A model generated the notes under the pieces. That model had not been told where the DNA came from and searched no databases. It worked only from the letters and a program-made list of their open reading frames with translations. Made by a program: the position numbers and the translations under genes. Of a stretch of DNA of 8,934 nt, positions 1-6,050 are shown in pieces (position 1 is the first letter of the stretch; each line of letters opens with the position of its first letter). The DNA is from DASPXK01 sp035637315 (GTDB lineage Bacteria > Chloroflexota > UBA6077 > JACCZL01), in NCBI GenBank assembly GCA_035637315.1, contig DASPXK010000351.1:1-8934 (forward strand), read 5' to 3'.

Positions 1-618
1 TCGGTCGAGGGCCACAGTTATCGCCAGCTCCAGGCCCACGTGCGGGCGATGCCGGGTCGCCGGAAGCTCGAGATCCTCGACCTGGCGGCCGGCCATCGCG
101 GGAGCCATGACGAGCTGCTGCGCGAGCTGCAAGTAGGGTACGCGTTCAAGTTCGACGTGCTGGTCGATTACGGCTCCTTTCGCGACCTGCACCGCCACCG
201 CCGCTGCGTCCAGATCATCCAGACGCCCAGCCCGACGCACGGAGTCGACTCGGCAGACCTGGTCTTTCCGCTGGCCTTTGGGCGACAGGTGGCTGCCAAG
301 GCGCTCGAGGCGCGCCTCGGACATCGATACGAATGTGCCCTCGCGAGCGGCCTGGCCGCCGCCCGCGAGCTAGGCCCCAGCGCGCCACTATCCGCACCGT
401 ACCTGCTGCCCATGGCGACCCGAACCCGCGCCCTCTTCAAGATGGATGCCGCCGAGGCGATCTACATCACCGAGCTACGGACCGGCGCGGCCGGCCATTT
501 CTCGTACCGCCGCATCGGCTGGCAGATGTATGAAGCGTTCCGCGCCCGGGCGCCCGAGCTGGCCGCGCTCGCCAACCCAACCAACCCGGCCGAGGTGTTC
601 GATCTGCTCCGACGCTAG
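1..618 (+). CDS. ThyX-related (flavin-dependent thymidylate synthase-like) protein, 3' part
   Basis: The reading frame is open from the first base of the window to TAG at 616-618, giving 205 residues. The true start lies upstream, and the internal GTG at 40 is probably not the start. The best clue is the stretch DYGSFRDLHRHRRCVQ, with RHR at about residues 64-66. This resembles the RHRxxSxNExSxRY substrate-binding motif of ThyX, which makes dTMP from dUMP using FAD, NADPH and methylenetetrahydrofolate. The serine position is valine here, and the NExSxRY half is replaced by QIIQTPSPTHG. The C-terminal part (GHFSYRRIGWQMYEAFRARAP) also fits the family. From memory, some Chloroflexota proteins carry two ThyX-like domains of which the second is degenerate; this could be such a second domain. 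Thymidylate synthase activity of this part alone is doubtful. No functional link to the downstream genes is evident. Confidence 0.65.
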   Translation, partial: SVEGHSYRQLQAHVRAMPGRRKLEILDLAAGHRGSHDELLRELQVGYAFKFDVLVDYGSFRDLHRHRRCVQIIQTPSPTHGVDSADLVFPLAFGRQVAAKALEARLGHRYECALASGLAAARELGPSAPLSAPYLLPMATRTRALFKMDAAEAIYITELRTGAAGHFSYRRIGWQMYEAFRARAPELAALANPTNPAEVFDLLRR

Positions 619-714
619 GTTCGCTCGGCGCCGACTGGGTCCAGACATGGAAAAAGCTCGCCAAGTCAGCGCCTTCTGGATCTGCACGGGCCGGCCTTTC
701 CCCTAGCTCGTGGC

Positions 715-1590
715 ATGACCTTGGATGACCCCACCTCGACCTGGTTGTTCGTTGGCGCACTGGCGGTGCTGTCGGTCCTGATGGTGATGGCGATGCTGCC
801 GTTCACCCTGTCCGTCGTCGCGCGGCCCCATCCGCCACGTAGGATGCCGCTGAGCCTGGGCAAGGCGCGCGGTACGCTGCTGGCCCTGAACGGACCAGGG
901 TGTCCGTTCCGCCTGACCGAGCTCTCGGACAATCACCTCCGGCTCGACTGGGATGTAGTCGACGCCTCCTGGTACGAGCTGTTCGCTCGGGTCAAGGAGA
1001 CGATCGTCTATCGGGGGCGTCTCTTCTTGCACGAGGCGGGGCACGAGGTCTGTTACCACGAGACGCTGCGCTGGTCGAATCTCTTCATCGGCTTCCAGGG
1101 GCTCCGCCCTCGCTTCAACTGGGCCTTTCGCTACCAGTCCGGGGTCCTCCAGGTCGTCTGGTCTGGGCTGGCCTACGGCATCAAGGAGGGGTTTCCGCCC
1201 CAGATCGGCGAGGTCTGCCGCGTCGACCTCGACACGGTCTGGACCAAGCGGGAGCTCGAGGCGGCCGCGAATAGGGCGGGCTGGACGTTCCGGCCGGTCA
1301 TCTGGTGGTTCGAGGCGACGCCGGGCGGCGTGGCCTGGATCGAGAAGCTGACCCCGCCGTTCATGCGCCGCTGGTCGCGGCGGTGGTTCTGGGGCGCCCT
1401 GTACGTTGGGCTATGGGCCGTGATCGTGGCGCTGCTGCTAGTGACGATCCCACTCACTCCGAACAACGTCTTCGTGCTCATTCTTGTCATCGGCGGCTTC
1501 TGGGCCGTCCAAGCCCTCTTCCTCGGGGCCTGGTTCGGCATTGGCTGGTTGAGCAGACGTCAACACGCGCGCAGAGCCCCCAAACGTTGA
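715..1590 (+). CDS. Uncharacterised membrane protein, three predicted TM segments
   Basis: This 291-residue protein is not recognised. A hydrophobic segment at about residues 9-34 precedes a soluble region of about 190 residues. Two more hydrophobic segments follow at about 224-246 and 251-276, and the end is basic (SRRQHARRAPKR). The soluble part is rich in Trp, Tyr and Arg and seems mostly beta-stranded, for example the stretch YRGRLFLHEAGHEVCYHE. The soluble part therefore probably lies between TM1 and TM2 on one side of the membrane. The ATG at 715 is the first usable start after the preceding gene and places TM1 close to the N-terminus, but no clear Shine-Dalgarno sequence precedes it. 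It lies 96 bases after the ThyX-like gene and 225 bases before kinase K1, so it is probably not in the kinase unit. GC-rich codon use matches its neighbours, supporting a real gene. Confidence 0.75.
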   Translation: MTLDDPTSTWLFVGALAVLSVLMVMAMLPFTLSVVARPHPPRRMPLSLGKARGTLLALNGPGCPFRLTELSDNHLRLDWDVVDASWYELFARVKETIVYRGRLFLHEAGHEVCYHETLRWSNLFIGFQGLRPRFNWAFRYQSGVLQVVWSGLAYGIKEGFPPQIGEVCRVDLDTVWTKRELEAAANRAGWTFRPVIWWFEATPGGVAWIEKLTPPFMRRWSRRWFWGALYVGLWAVIVALLLVTIPLTPNNVFVLILVIGGFWAVQALFLGAWFGIGWLSRRQHARRAPKR

Positions 1591-1685
1591 GTGGTATGCG
1601 CCGGTGGAAGACTCTCGCCTGGAGGGACTCCCGCGCTGTCAGATCCCCGTCCGCGCCGCGTTTGGCACGTCCGCGCAGGCGTGGG

Positions 1686-1714
1686 TTGCTCCGAACGGGC
1701 CCCTGCTTTACGAT
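1686..1714 (+). promoter_or_regulatory. Putative sigma70-type promoter of kinase K1
   Basis: TTGCTC (1686-1691) and TACGAT (1709-1714) are separated by 17 bases, the preferred sigma70 spacing. The 14 bases CCCTGCTTTACGAT at 1701-1714 recur exactly at 6821-6834 upstream of K2, which supports function over chance. A transcript starting about 7 bases downstream would have a leader of about 95 bases. The rest of the 1591-1815 gap shows no gene. Confidence 0.5.
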
Positions 1715-1777
1715 GTGGGGGCCTGATCTGTTTTGACGCGTTCCCCTGGCGCGTGGCCTCGCGCGCAGGGATTGGCA

Positions 1778-1798
1778 AGGGCCTCGAGCCCTGACGTT
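1778..1798 (+). promoter_or_regulatory. Leader hairpin with conserved GCCCTGACGTT, K1 copy
   Basis: AGGGC (1778-1782) pairs with GCCCT (1788-1792) around a five-base loop. The 3' arm leads into GCCCTGACGTT (1788-1798), which is identical to 6892-6902 before K2 and sits at the same distance from the start codon. The embedded TGA at 1792-1794 is in frame with the kinase and rules out any start further upstream. Another small GC stem (1749-1753 with 1760-1764) lies just before it. Whether it has a regulatory role is unknown. Confidence 0.35.
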
Positions 1799-1815
1799 CC
1801 GGAGATACGTGGGGC

Positions 1816-4800
1816 ATGTTACAGCCGCAGACGTTTGGCCACCAGGGCGCGTACCAGGTCGTCTCGGAGATCGGGCGGGGTGGTTTCGCCACCGTCTACA
1901 AGGCCTACCAGGGCTCGCTCGACCGCCACGTGGCGATCAAGGTCCTGCGCTCCGAGGTCGTCCAGGACGAGCAAGGCATCCAGCGCTTCCAGCGCGAGGC
2001 CCGCGCGGCCGCCCGCCTGGGTGGCCATCCCCATATCGTCACGATCTACGACTACGGCGAGCAGGATGGCCGGGTCTATCTGGTTCTGGAGTACATCGAG
2101 GGCTCCACGCTGCAGGAGCGGCTCACGCAGCCGATCTCGGCGACCGAGATCGAGCGGATCACCAACGGAGTCGGCTCGGCCCTCGACTTCGCTCACGCCC
2201 ACCAGCTCGTCCACCGCGACATCAAGCCGTCCAACGTCCTGCTGAGCAAGGACGGCCGGGTGGTGCTGTCTGACTTCGGGATCGCTAAGCTGCTCGACGC
2301 CGCGACCGCGTCGACCGGGGCGGTGATCGGAACGCCGGAGTACATGGCCCCCGAACAGGTGACCGGGGCGGGCGTGGATGCTCGCACGGACATCTACGCG
2401 CTCGGAGCGATGGTGCATCGCATCTTCACCGGGCGGCCGCTGTTCGAGGGACCGCTGCTGGCGGTGCTGCACAAGCACGTGCATGAGCCGCCGCCCCCGA
2501 TGGCGGCATCCGGGCGCCCGATTCCACCTGGTGTGGAGGAAGTGGTCCAGAAGGCGTTAGCCAAGGACCCGGCCGATCGCTACGGGTCGGCCGGCGAGCT
2601 GGCCGCGGCCCTCAGCGCCGCGCTTCGTCCAGCGATACTCCTGGAACGAGCTCAGGCAGCGCTCGGCCAGGGCCAGCTCGACCAGGCTGAGCGGCTCGTC
2701 GGCGAGCTCGGTCCGCAGAACGAGCAGGCGCTGTACGTTCGCCACGAGGTGCTGCGACGGCGGCAGCTCATCGAAGCCCAGGCCGAGGTGGACCGCTCCC
2801 TGGAGGCCGGCGACTGGTCGGCGGCCCTGGCCACGATCGAGCGTCTGCGGTTGCGTGAGGCGCGCGAGGCCGAGATTCGCGAGCTGGTCCGGCGGGCGGA
2901 CGCCCTCAAGGCTGCCGAGGAGGCTCGGATCGAGGCCGAGCAACGCGGGGCCGAGCGCGAGCGACTCGAGCGTGAGGCGCACGAGCTGGCCGAACACGAG
3001 GCGGCCGCGCGGGCTGAGCGTGAGCGGCTCGAGCGCGAGGCGCGCGAACGGGGCGAGCAGGAAGTCTCGTCGCGCACCGAACGCGAGCGACTCGAGCACG
3101 CGCTGCGCGAGCACGCCGAGCGTGAAGCCCGCGCGCGAGCCGAGCGCGAGCGATTGGAAAGCGAGGCGCGCGAGCAGTCGGAGCAGGAGGCGGCAGCCCA
3201 CGCCCAGCGCGAACGCCTGGAGGGCGAGGCCCGCGCACGGGCCGAGCAGGAGGCCCGCGCCCGAGCGGAGCGCGAACGCCTGGAACATGAGGCGCGCGAA
3301 CGGGCCGAGCGAGAGACGGAGGCCCAGGCCGAGCTGGAGCGCCTCGAGCGGCAGGCCCGCGAGCGGGCTGGGATCGAAGCGCTGACGGCAGAGCAGCAGA
3401 CCGTGGCGGCCGTCGACGACGCCGAGCCGGAGACGCGAGTCACCACTCCACAGCAGGTGCCACTCATCGCCCCAACCCATGAGACCGAGCTCCCAACAGT
3501 GGCGAGCGAGGCTTTGCGACGGCCGATCTCGGATACCCGTCCGCCGCTTGGCCCGCCGCCAGCCGAGGCCCGGCCGGCCCGACGGACCATCTGGCTCGTG
3601 GTGGCCACCCTCGCGATCCTGCTCGTCGGGACCGGGCTGCTGGCCGCGGCGGGATTGATCCCTGGCATCCCCGGCGGCCCTGCTCCACTATCTACCAGCG
3701 TGGCCCAGCCTGCCACCGCCGTGCCGCCGTCGACGGCGGCGCCGAAGCCGACCCCCCCGCCGACGGCCCCGCCCGCGGCCGAGGGCGCCACCAAGCCTGG
3801 CCCACTGGGCGGCCCGACCTCTCCACCTCCGACAGCAGCCCCGCCTACGAGCGTGCTGCCGACGGCTGCGCCGACCGTGGTCGTGGGCCCGCCGTGGATG
3901 GCCGCAGCGCGCTACTTGCACACGGCTACTCTGCTCGACGGCGGCAAACTGCTCGTGGCCGGCGGCCGCGAGGCCGCAAACGCACTGCCCTCCGCTGAGC
4001 TGTTCGACCCGGCCGCCGATGCCTGGTCCGCGGCCGGCGTTCTGGCCGCGGCTCGCTATCACCAAAGCGCCACCCTGCTTCCAGGCGGCAAGGTCCTCGT
4101 CGCCGGCGGCCAGAGCAACGACACCACGTTCCTCGCATCGGCCGAGCTGTACGATCCCGGCTCCAATTCTTGGTCGCCGGCTGGCTCGATGGCCACCCCG
4201 CGGTCCGAGCACACCGCCACCTTATTGGAGAATGGCAAGGTCCTCGTCGCCGGGGGCCAGAACACCTCGAGGGCGGCCCTCGAGACCACGGAGCTGTATG
4301 ATCCGGCCTCCAACTCCTGGTCGCCGGCCGCGCCGATGGCGGACCCGCACAGCGGCCACGCCGCGGCCCGCCTGCCCGGCGGCCAGGCGCTCGTGGTAGC
4401 CGGTTTCGGGACCACCACACAGGCCACCGCCGAGCGCTACGACCCGGGCTCCAACTCCTGGTCCCCGGCCGGCGCCTTGGCCGACGGGCGGTTCGGCCAC
4501 ACCGCCACCCTGCTGGCGGGCGGCCAGGTCCTCGTCGTCGGCGGGGTCAACAGCGCCGCTGGTGGGACTTACCTGGCCAAGGCCGAGCGCTACGATCCTG
4601 GCAGCGACGGCTGGAGCGAGGCTGGCGCGATGCTGGCGGCCCACAGCTTCCACACCGCCACCCTGCTGCGGGATGGCCAGGTGCTCATCACTGGCGGACG
4701 CGACGCGAAGGGATCGGTCGCGGCCGCCCAACGCTATGACCCGGCATCGAATGCCTGGACCGAAGGGGGTGGGTTGGACGTCGCCCGTCGTCAACATACG

Positions 4801-5247
4801 GCCGCACTTCTGCGTGACGGGCGGGTGCTGGTGGCCGGCGGGCTAGAGAGCGGTAACTCCCTGGCGAGCACCGAGCTGTTCGATCCGTCCACCAACGCCT
4901 GGAGCGCGCGACGGCAGGGCCTGAGCCTCCAAATGGGCAGCCAGAACAACTCCGGCATCACCGGGACCGCCAGCCTGACGGCGCTGGGCGGGGGTCTGCT
5001 GCGGGTCGAGATCAAGGTGAGCGGGGCCGGGGCTGGCCCGCAGCCGGCCCACATCCACGATGGAACCTGCGCCCAGCTCGCCCCCGGTCCACCCAAGTTC
5101 TCGCTCAACCCGGTCAGCAATGGCGCCTCGAGCAGCGACATCGACGCCTCGATCGAGCAGCTGATCTCGGGACCACACGCCGTCCACATGCACAAGTCGC
5201 AAGAGGAGCTGCCGGTCTACGTCGCCTGCTCGGACATCAAGATGTAG
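1816..5247 (+). CDS. Kinase K1: transmembrane Ser/Thr kinase with Kelch propeller and CHRD/SOD-like tail
   Basis: This 1143-residue protein is a PknB-type Ser/Thr kinase that should phosphorylate cytoplasmic proteins and itself. Kinase domain, about 13-268: glycine loop 20-27, ATP-binding K42, probable helix-C E61, HRDIKPSN 133-140, DFG 153-155, APE 178-180. All catalytic residues are present. Residues 272-365 form TPR-like helices. Residues 380-519 are a Glu/Arg-rich helix of 21-residue repeats. A single membrane segment spans about 592-613 and is followed by a Pro/Thr/Ala linker to about 690. Seven Kelch-type blades occupy about 696-1035, each with the pattern RxxHTATLLxxGxVLVAGG then YDPxSNSWSPAG. 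The last blade is followed by a CHRD/SOD-like domain (1036-1143) with HIHDGTC at 1079-1085, HMH at 1124-1126 and C1138. The kinase should be cytoplasmic and the propeller and tail outside, an architecture suited to a receptor. ATG 1816 is the only start after the in-frame TGA at 1792; a weak GGAG lies at 1801. The ligand is unknown. Confidence 0.93.
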   Translation: MLQPQTFGHQGAYQVVSEIGRGGFATVYKAYQGSLDRHVAIKVLRSEVVQDEQGIQRFQREARAAARLGGHPHIVTIYDYGEQDGRVYLVLEYIEGSTLQERLTQPISATEIERITNGVGSALDFAHAHQLVHRDIKPSNVLLSKDGRVVLSDFGIAKLLDAATASTGAVIGTPEYMAPEQVTGAGVDARTDIYALGAMVHRIFTGRPLFEGPLLAVLHKHVHEPPPPMAASGRPIPPGVEEVVQKALAKDPADRYGSAGELAAALSAALRPAILLERAQAALGQGQLDQAERLVGELGPQNEQALYVRHEVLRRRQLIEAQAEVDRSLEAGDWSAALATIERLRLREAREAEIRELVRRADALKAAEEARIEAEQRGAERERLEREAHELAEHEAAARAERERLEREARERGEQEVSSRTERERLEHALREHAEREARARAERERLESEAREQSEQEAAAHAQRERLEGEARARAEQEARARAERERLEHEARERAERETEAQAELERLERQARERAGIEALTAEQQTVAAVDDAEPETRVTTPQQVPLIAPTHETELPTVASEALRRPISDTRPPLGPPPAEARPARRTIWLVVATLAILLVGTGLLAAAGLIPGIPGGPAPLSTSVAQPATAVPPSTAAPKPTPPPTAPPAAEGATKPGPLGGPTSPPPTAAPPTSVLPTAAPTVVVGPPWMAAARYLHTATLLDGGKLLVAGGREAANALPSAELFDPAADAWSAAGVLAAARYHQSATLLPGGKVLVAGGQSNDTTFLASAELYDPGSNSWSPAGSMATPRSEHTATLLENGKVLVAGGQNTSRAALETTELYDPASNSWSPAAPMADPHSGHAAARLPGGQALVVAGFGTTTQATAERYDPGSNSWSPAGALADGRFGHTATLLAGGQVLVVGGVNSAAGGTYLAKAERYDPGSDGWSEAGAMLAAHSFHTATLLRDGQVLITGGRDAKGSVAAAQRYDPASNAWTEGGGLDVARRQHTAALLRDGRVLVAGGLESGNSLASTELFDPSTNAWSARRQGLSLQMGSQNNSGITGTASLTALGGGLLRVEIKVSGAGAGPQPAHIHDGTCAQLAPGPPKFSLNPVSNGASSSDIDASIEQLISGPHAVHMHKSQEELPVYVACSDIKM
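2953..3372 (+). repeat. 63-base tandem repeats coding a Glu/Arg-rich helix
   Basis: Six full units and one partial unit of 63 bases encode 21-residue repeats (K1 residues 380-505, partial unit to 519). Each starts with ERERLE or a close variant (QRERLE, ELERLE) and continues with an E/R/A-rich stretch. Twenty-one residues equal three heptads, so a coiled coil is possible. The scarcity of hydrophobic residues and the alternating Glu/Arg also suit a stable single alpha helix. Paralogue K2 has no such block at the matching point. The periodicity also creates long false reading frames on the other strand. Confidence 0.85.
3901..4920 (+). repeat. Seven Kelch-type blade repeats in K1
   Basis: Seven units of about 47-51 residues start near residues 696, 744, 793, 842, 889, 940 and 988. 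Each has an H(T/S)AT-type strand, a G(K/Q)VLVAGG-like strand, then (L/R)(F/Y)DPxSNxW. Seven blades are enough for one closed beta-propeller. Some blade boundaries are also similar in DNA, for example CTCCAACTCCTGG near 4310 and 4450. Blade function (binding protein, glycan or other ligand) cannot be read from the sequence. Confidence 0.85.
4171..4316 (+). repeat. Near-identical direct repeat shared with K2 (copy 1)
   Basis: This 146-base stretch in Kelch blades 2-3 of K1 matches 8789-8934 in K2 at a constant offset of 4618, with two mismatches seen (4182 and 4203). The last 113 bases (4204-4316) are identical. The second copy runs to the window edge, so the full length of the match is unknown. 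Confidence 0.93.
4942..5234 (+). repeat. CHRD/SOD-like coding segment duplicated in the next gene
   Basis: The segment coding the end domain of K1 is closely similar to 5499-5785 in the next gene. Conserved blocks include the DNA for NNSGITGTA, for RVEIKV and GAGAGPQPAHIH, and an exact 38-base match between 5185-5222 and 5736-5773. The middle part (K1 residues about 1089-1120) is less alike. This points to duplication of a domain between adjacent genes. Confidence 0.85.
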
Positions 5248-5262
5248 TGGCGCACGTATGTC

Positions 5263-5291
5263 TTGACGCTGGCCGAGGCGGGTATTATCCT
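5263..5291 (+). promoter_or_regulatory. Sigma70-type promoter of the surface-protein unit
   Basis: TTGACG (5263-5268) matches the -35 consensus at five of six positions. TATCCT (5286-5291) follows after 17 bases as a -10 box; an overlapping TATTAT at 5283-5288 has a short 14-base spacer. It lies just after the K1 stop codon and would give a leader of about 85 bases. This is the best promoter in the window by match to consensus. Confidence 0.6.
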
Positions 5292-5381
5292 GGGTTTAGA
5301 ATCGGGGCTGGGGTAGGCGGTCGAGGCAACGCATCGGACGCCCACCGTGCCAGAGCGCCCGCGAGAAGAATGGAGGATCAG

Positions 5382-5945
5382 ATGGCAGGCAAGCAGTTGG
5401 TCGCCGTCGTGCTCGGGTTGGTCATGGTCTTCGCTGTAGGCATAGTGTCGACGGCTGGCGCCCAGGGCCAGAGTGTCACCCTGAACCTGGTCCAGCAAAA
5501 CAACTCCGGCATCACCGGGACGGCCACGTTGACCGAAATGCCTGGCGGCAAACTGAGGGTGGAGATCAAGGTCAATGGGGCCGGGGCAGGCCCGCAGCCA
5601 GCCCACATCCATGGCGGGAGTTGCGCCCAGCTCGACCCGGCACCGCGTTTCTCGCTGACCCCGGTGGCAAACGGCTCCTCGACCGCCGAGATCGACGCCA
5701 CGCTGGCGATGCTGACCGCGCAGCCGAGCGCCATTCACATGCACAAGTCGCAAGAGGAGCTGCCGGTCTACGTTGCCTGCGCGGATATCAGGGCGGCCGC
5801 CCAGGCGGCGCAGCCCGCCCAGCCAGGCACCCTGCCGAGAGCGGGTGACGCTGGCTCGCTGGCTGGCCTGGCAGCCGGCCTGTCCGGGCTGGGGGCTTCG
5901 CTCGTCGCGGCGGGCTATCTAGTCCGGCGCCGCGCCCGACGGTAA
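5382..5945 (+). CDS. Secreted CHRD/SOD-like protein with LPRAG sorting-type tail
   Basis: This 187-residue protein has a signal peptide at about residues 1-27 (hydrophobic VAVVLGLVMVFAVGIV, likely cleavage after AGA). One compact domain spans about 31-136. It contains PAHIHGGSC (73-81), HMH (119-121) and C133 in YVACADI. The spacing and the GTATLTE strand at 46-52 parallel the neighbouring Cu/Zn SOD, suggesting an SOD-like or CHRD-like beta fold in which the two Cys could form a disulfide. No zinc loop is seen. An Ala/Gln/Pro stretch leads to LPRAG (151-155), a hydrophobic segment and RRRARR, so it is probably anchored at the surface, either by sortase or by the hydrophobic tail. The ATG at 5382 is chosen because GGAGG (5372-5376) precedes it and the signal peptide starts there; a GTG at 5247 and an ATG at 5370 are in frame but less likely. 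Enzyme activity is unproven. Confidence 0.85.
   Translation: MAGKQLVAVVLGLVMVFAVGIVSTAGAQGQSVTLNLVQQNNSGITGTATLTEMPGGKLRVEIKVNGAGAGPQPAHIHGGSCAQLDPAPRFSLTPVANGSSTAEIDATLAMLTAQPSAIHMHKSQEELPVYVACADIRAAAQAAQPAQPGTLPRAGDAGSLAGLAAGLSGLGASLVAAGYLVRRRARR
5499..5785 (+). repeat. CHRD/SOD-like coding segment (copy in the stand-alone gene)
   Basis: This is the counterpart of the K1 tail segment at 4942-5234, with the exact 38-base match at 5736-5773. It lacks one or two codons relative to K1 in the divergent middle part. The stand-alone copy has a signal peptide before it and a sorting-type tail after it; the K1 copy has neither. Confidence 0.85.
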
Positions 5946-5989
5946 CAAGCGGCAGCCCTCCGAGCTCAATACGGACGCCCGCGCCTGTG

Positions 5990-6014
5990 GTCAGTTGGCA
6001 TGTGGCCGACTGAC
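5990..6014 (+). promoter_or_regulatory. Hairpin or dyad between the two surface-protein genes
   Basis: GTCAGTTGGC (5990-5999) and GCCGACTGAC (6005-6014) form a 10-bp stem with one G-U pair and a five-base loop, ATGTG. No T-run follows, so it is not a typical terminator. It could be an operator dyad or an RNA stem affecting stability or expression of the downstream SOD gene. It is the main structure seen in the 105-base gap. Confidence 0.45.
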
Positions 6015-6050
6015 GGCACTCGTCGGCGCGGAGCACGGAAAGGATCATCG

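Noticed and set aside
627..673. Stem of nine pairs out of ten (GGCGCCGACT with AGTCAGCGCC) after the ThyX-like gene
   Set aside because: The loop is 27 bases and no T-run follows, so a terminator call is not supported.
1030..1044. HEAGH in the three-TM protein, resembling the zinc-protease HExxH motif
   Set aside because: The flanking residues alternate as in a beta hairpin (RLFLHEAGHEVCYHE) and not as a helix, there is no further metal-ligand motif, and nothing else resembles a protease. It is probably chance.
1809..2273. Alternative + strand frames overlapping the kinase start
   Set aside because: They are Arg/Pro/Ser-rich frameshift shadows; the kinase frame has every catalytic motif.
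2557..3794. Long open frames on the - strand across the K1 coiled region (up to 380 codons)
   Set aside because: They mirror the 63-base periodic GC-rich repeats of K1, have very biased composition (Ser/Arg or Leu rich) and no start signals. They are shadows of the + strand gene.
4059..4427. - strand open frame that recurs nearly unchanged at 8677-8931
   Set aside because: The similarity follows from the shared Kelch DNA on the + strand; it is not evidence of a conserved antisense gene.
3901..4920. Tandem repeats considered as a CRISPR array or other DNA repeat element
   Set aside because: The repeats are coding, about 140-150 bases long, diverged, and keep Kelch protein motifs; there are no short identical repeats with unique spacers.
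5247..5381. Longer version of the CHRD/SOD-like protein starting at GTG 5247
   Set aside because: It would include the promoter and leader as coding sequence and bury the signal peptide; the ATG at 5382 has a good ribosome site.
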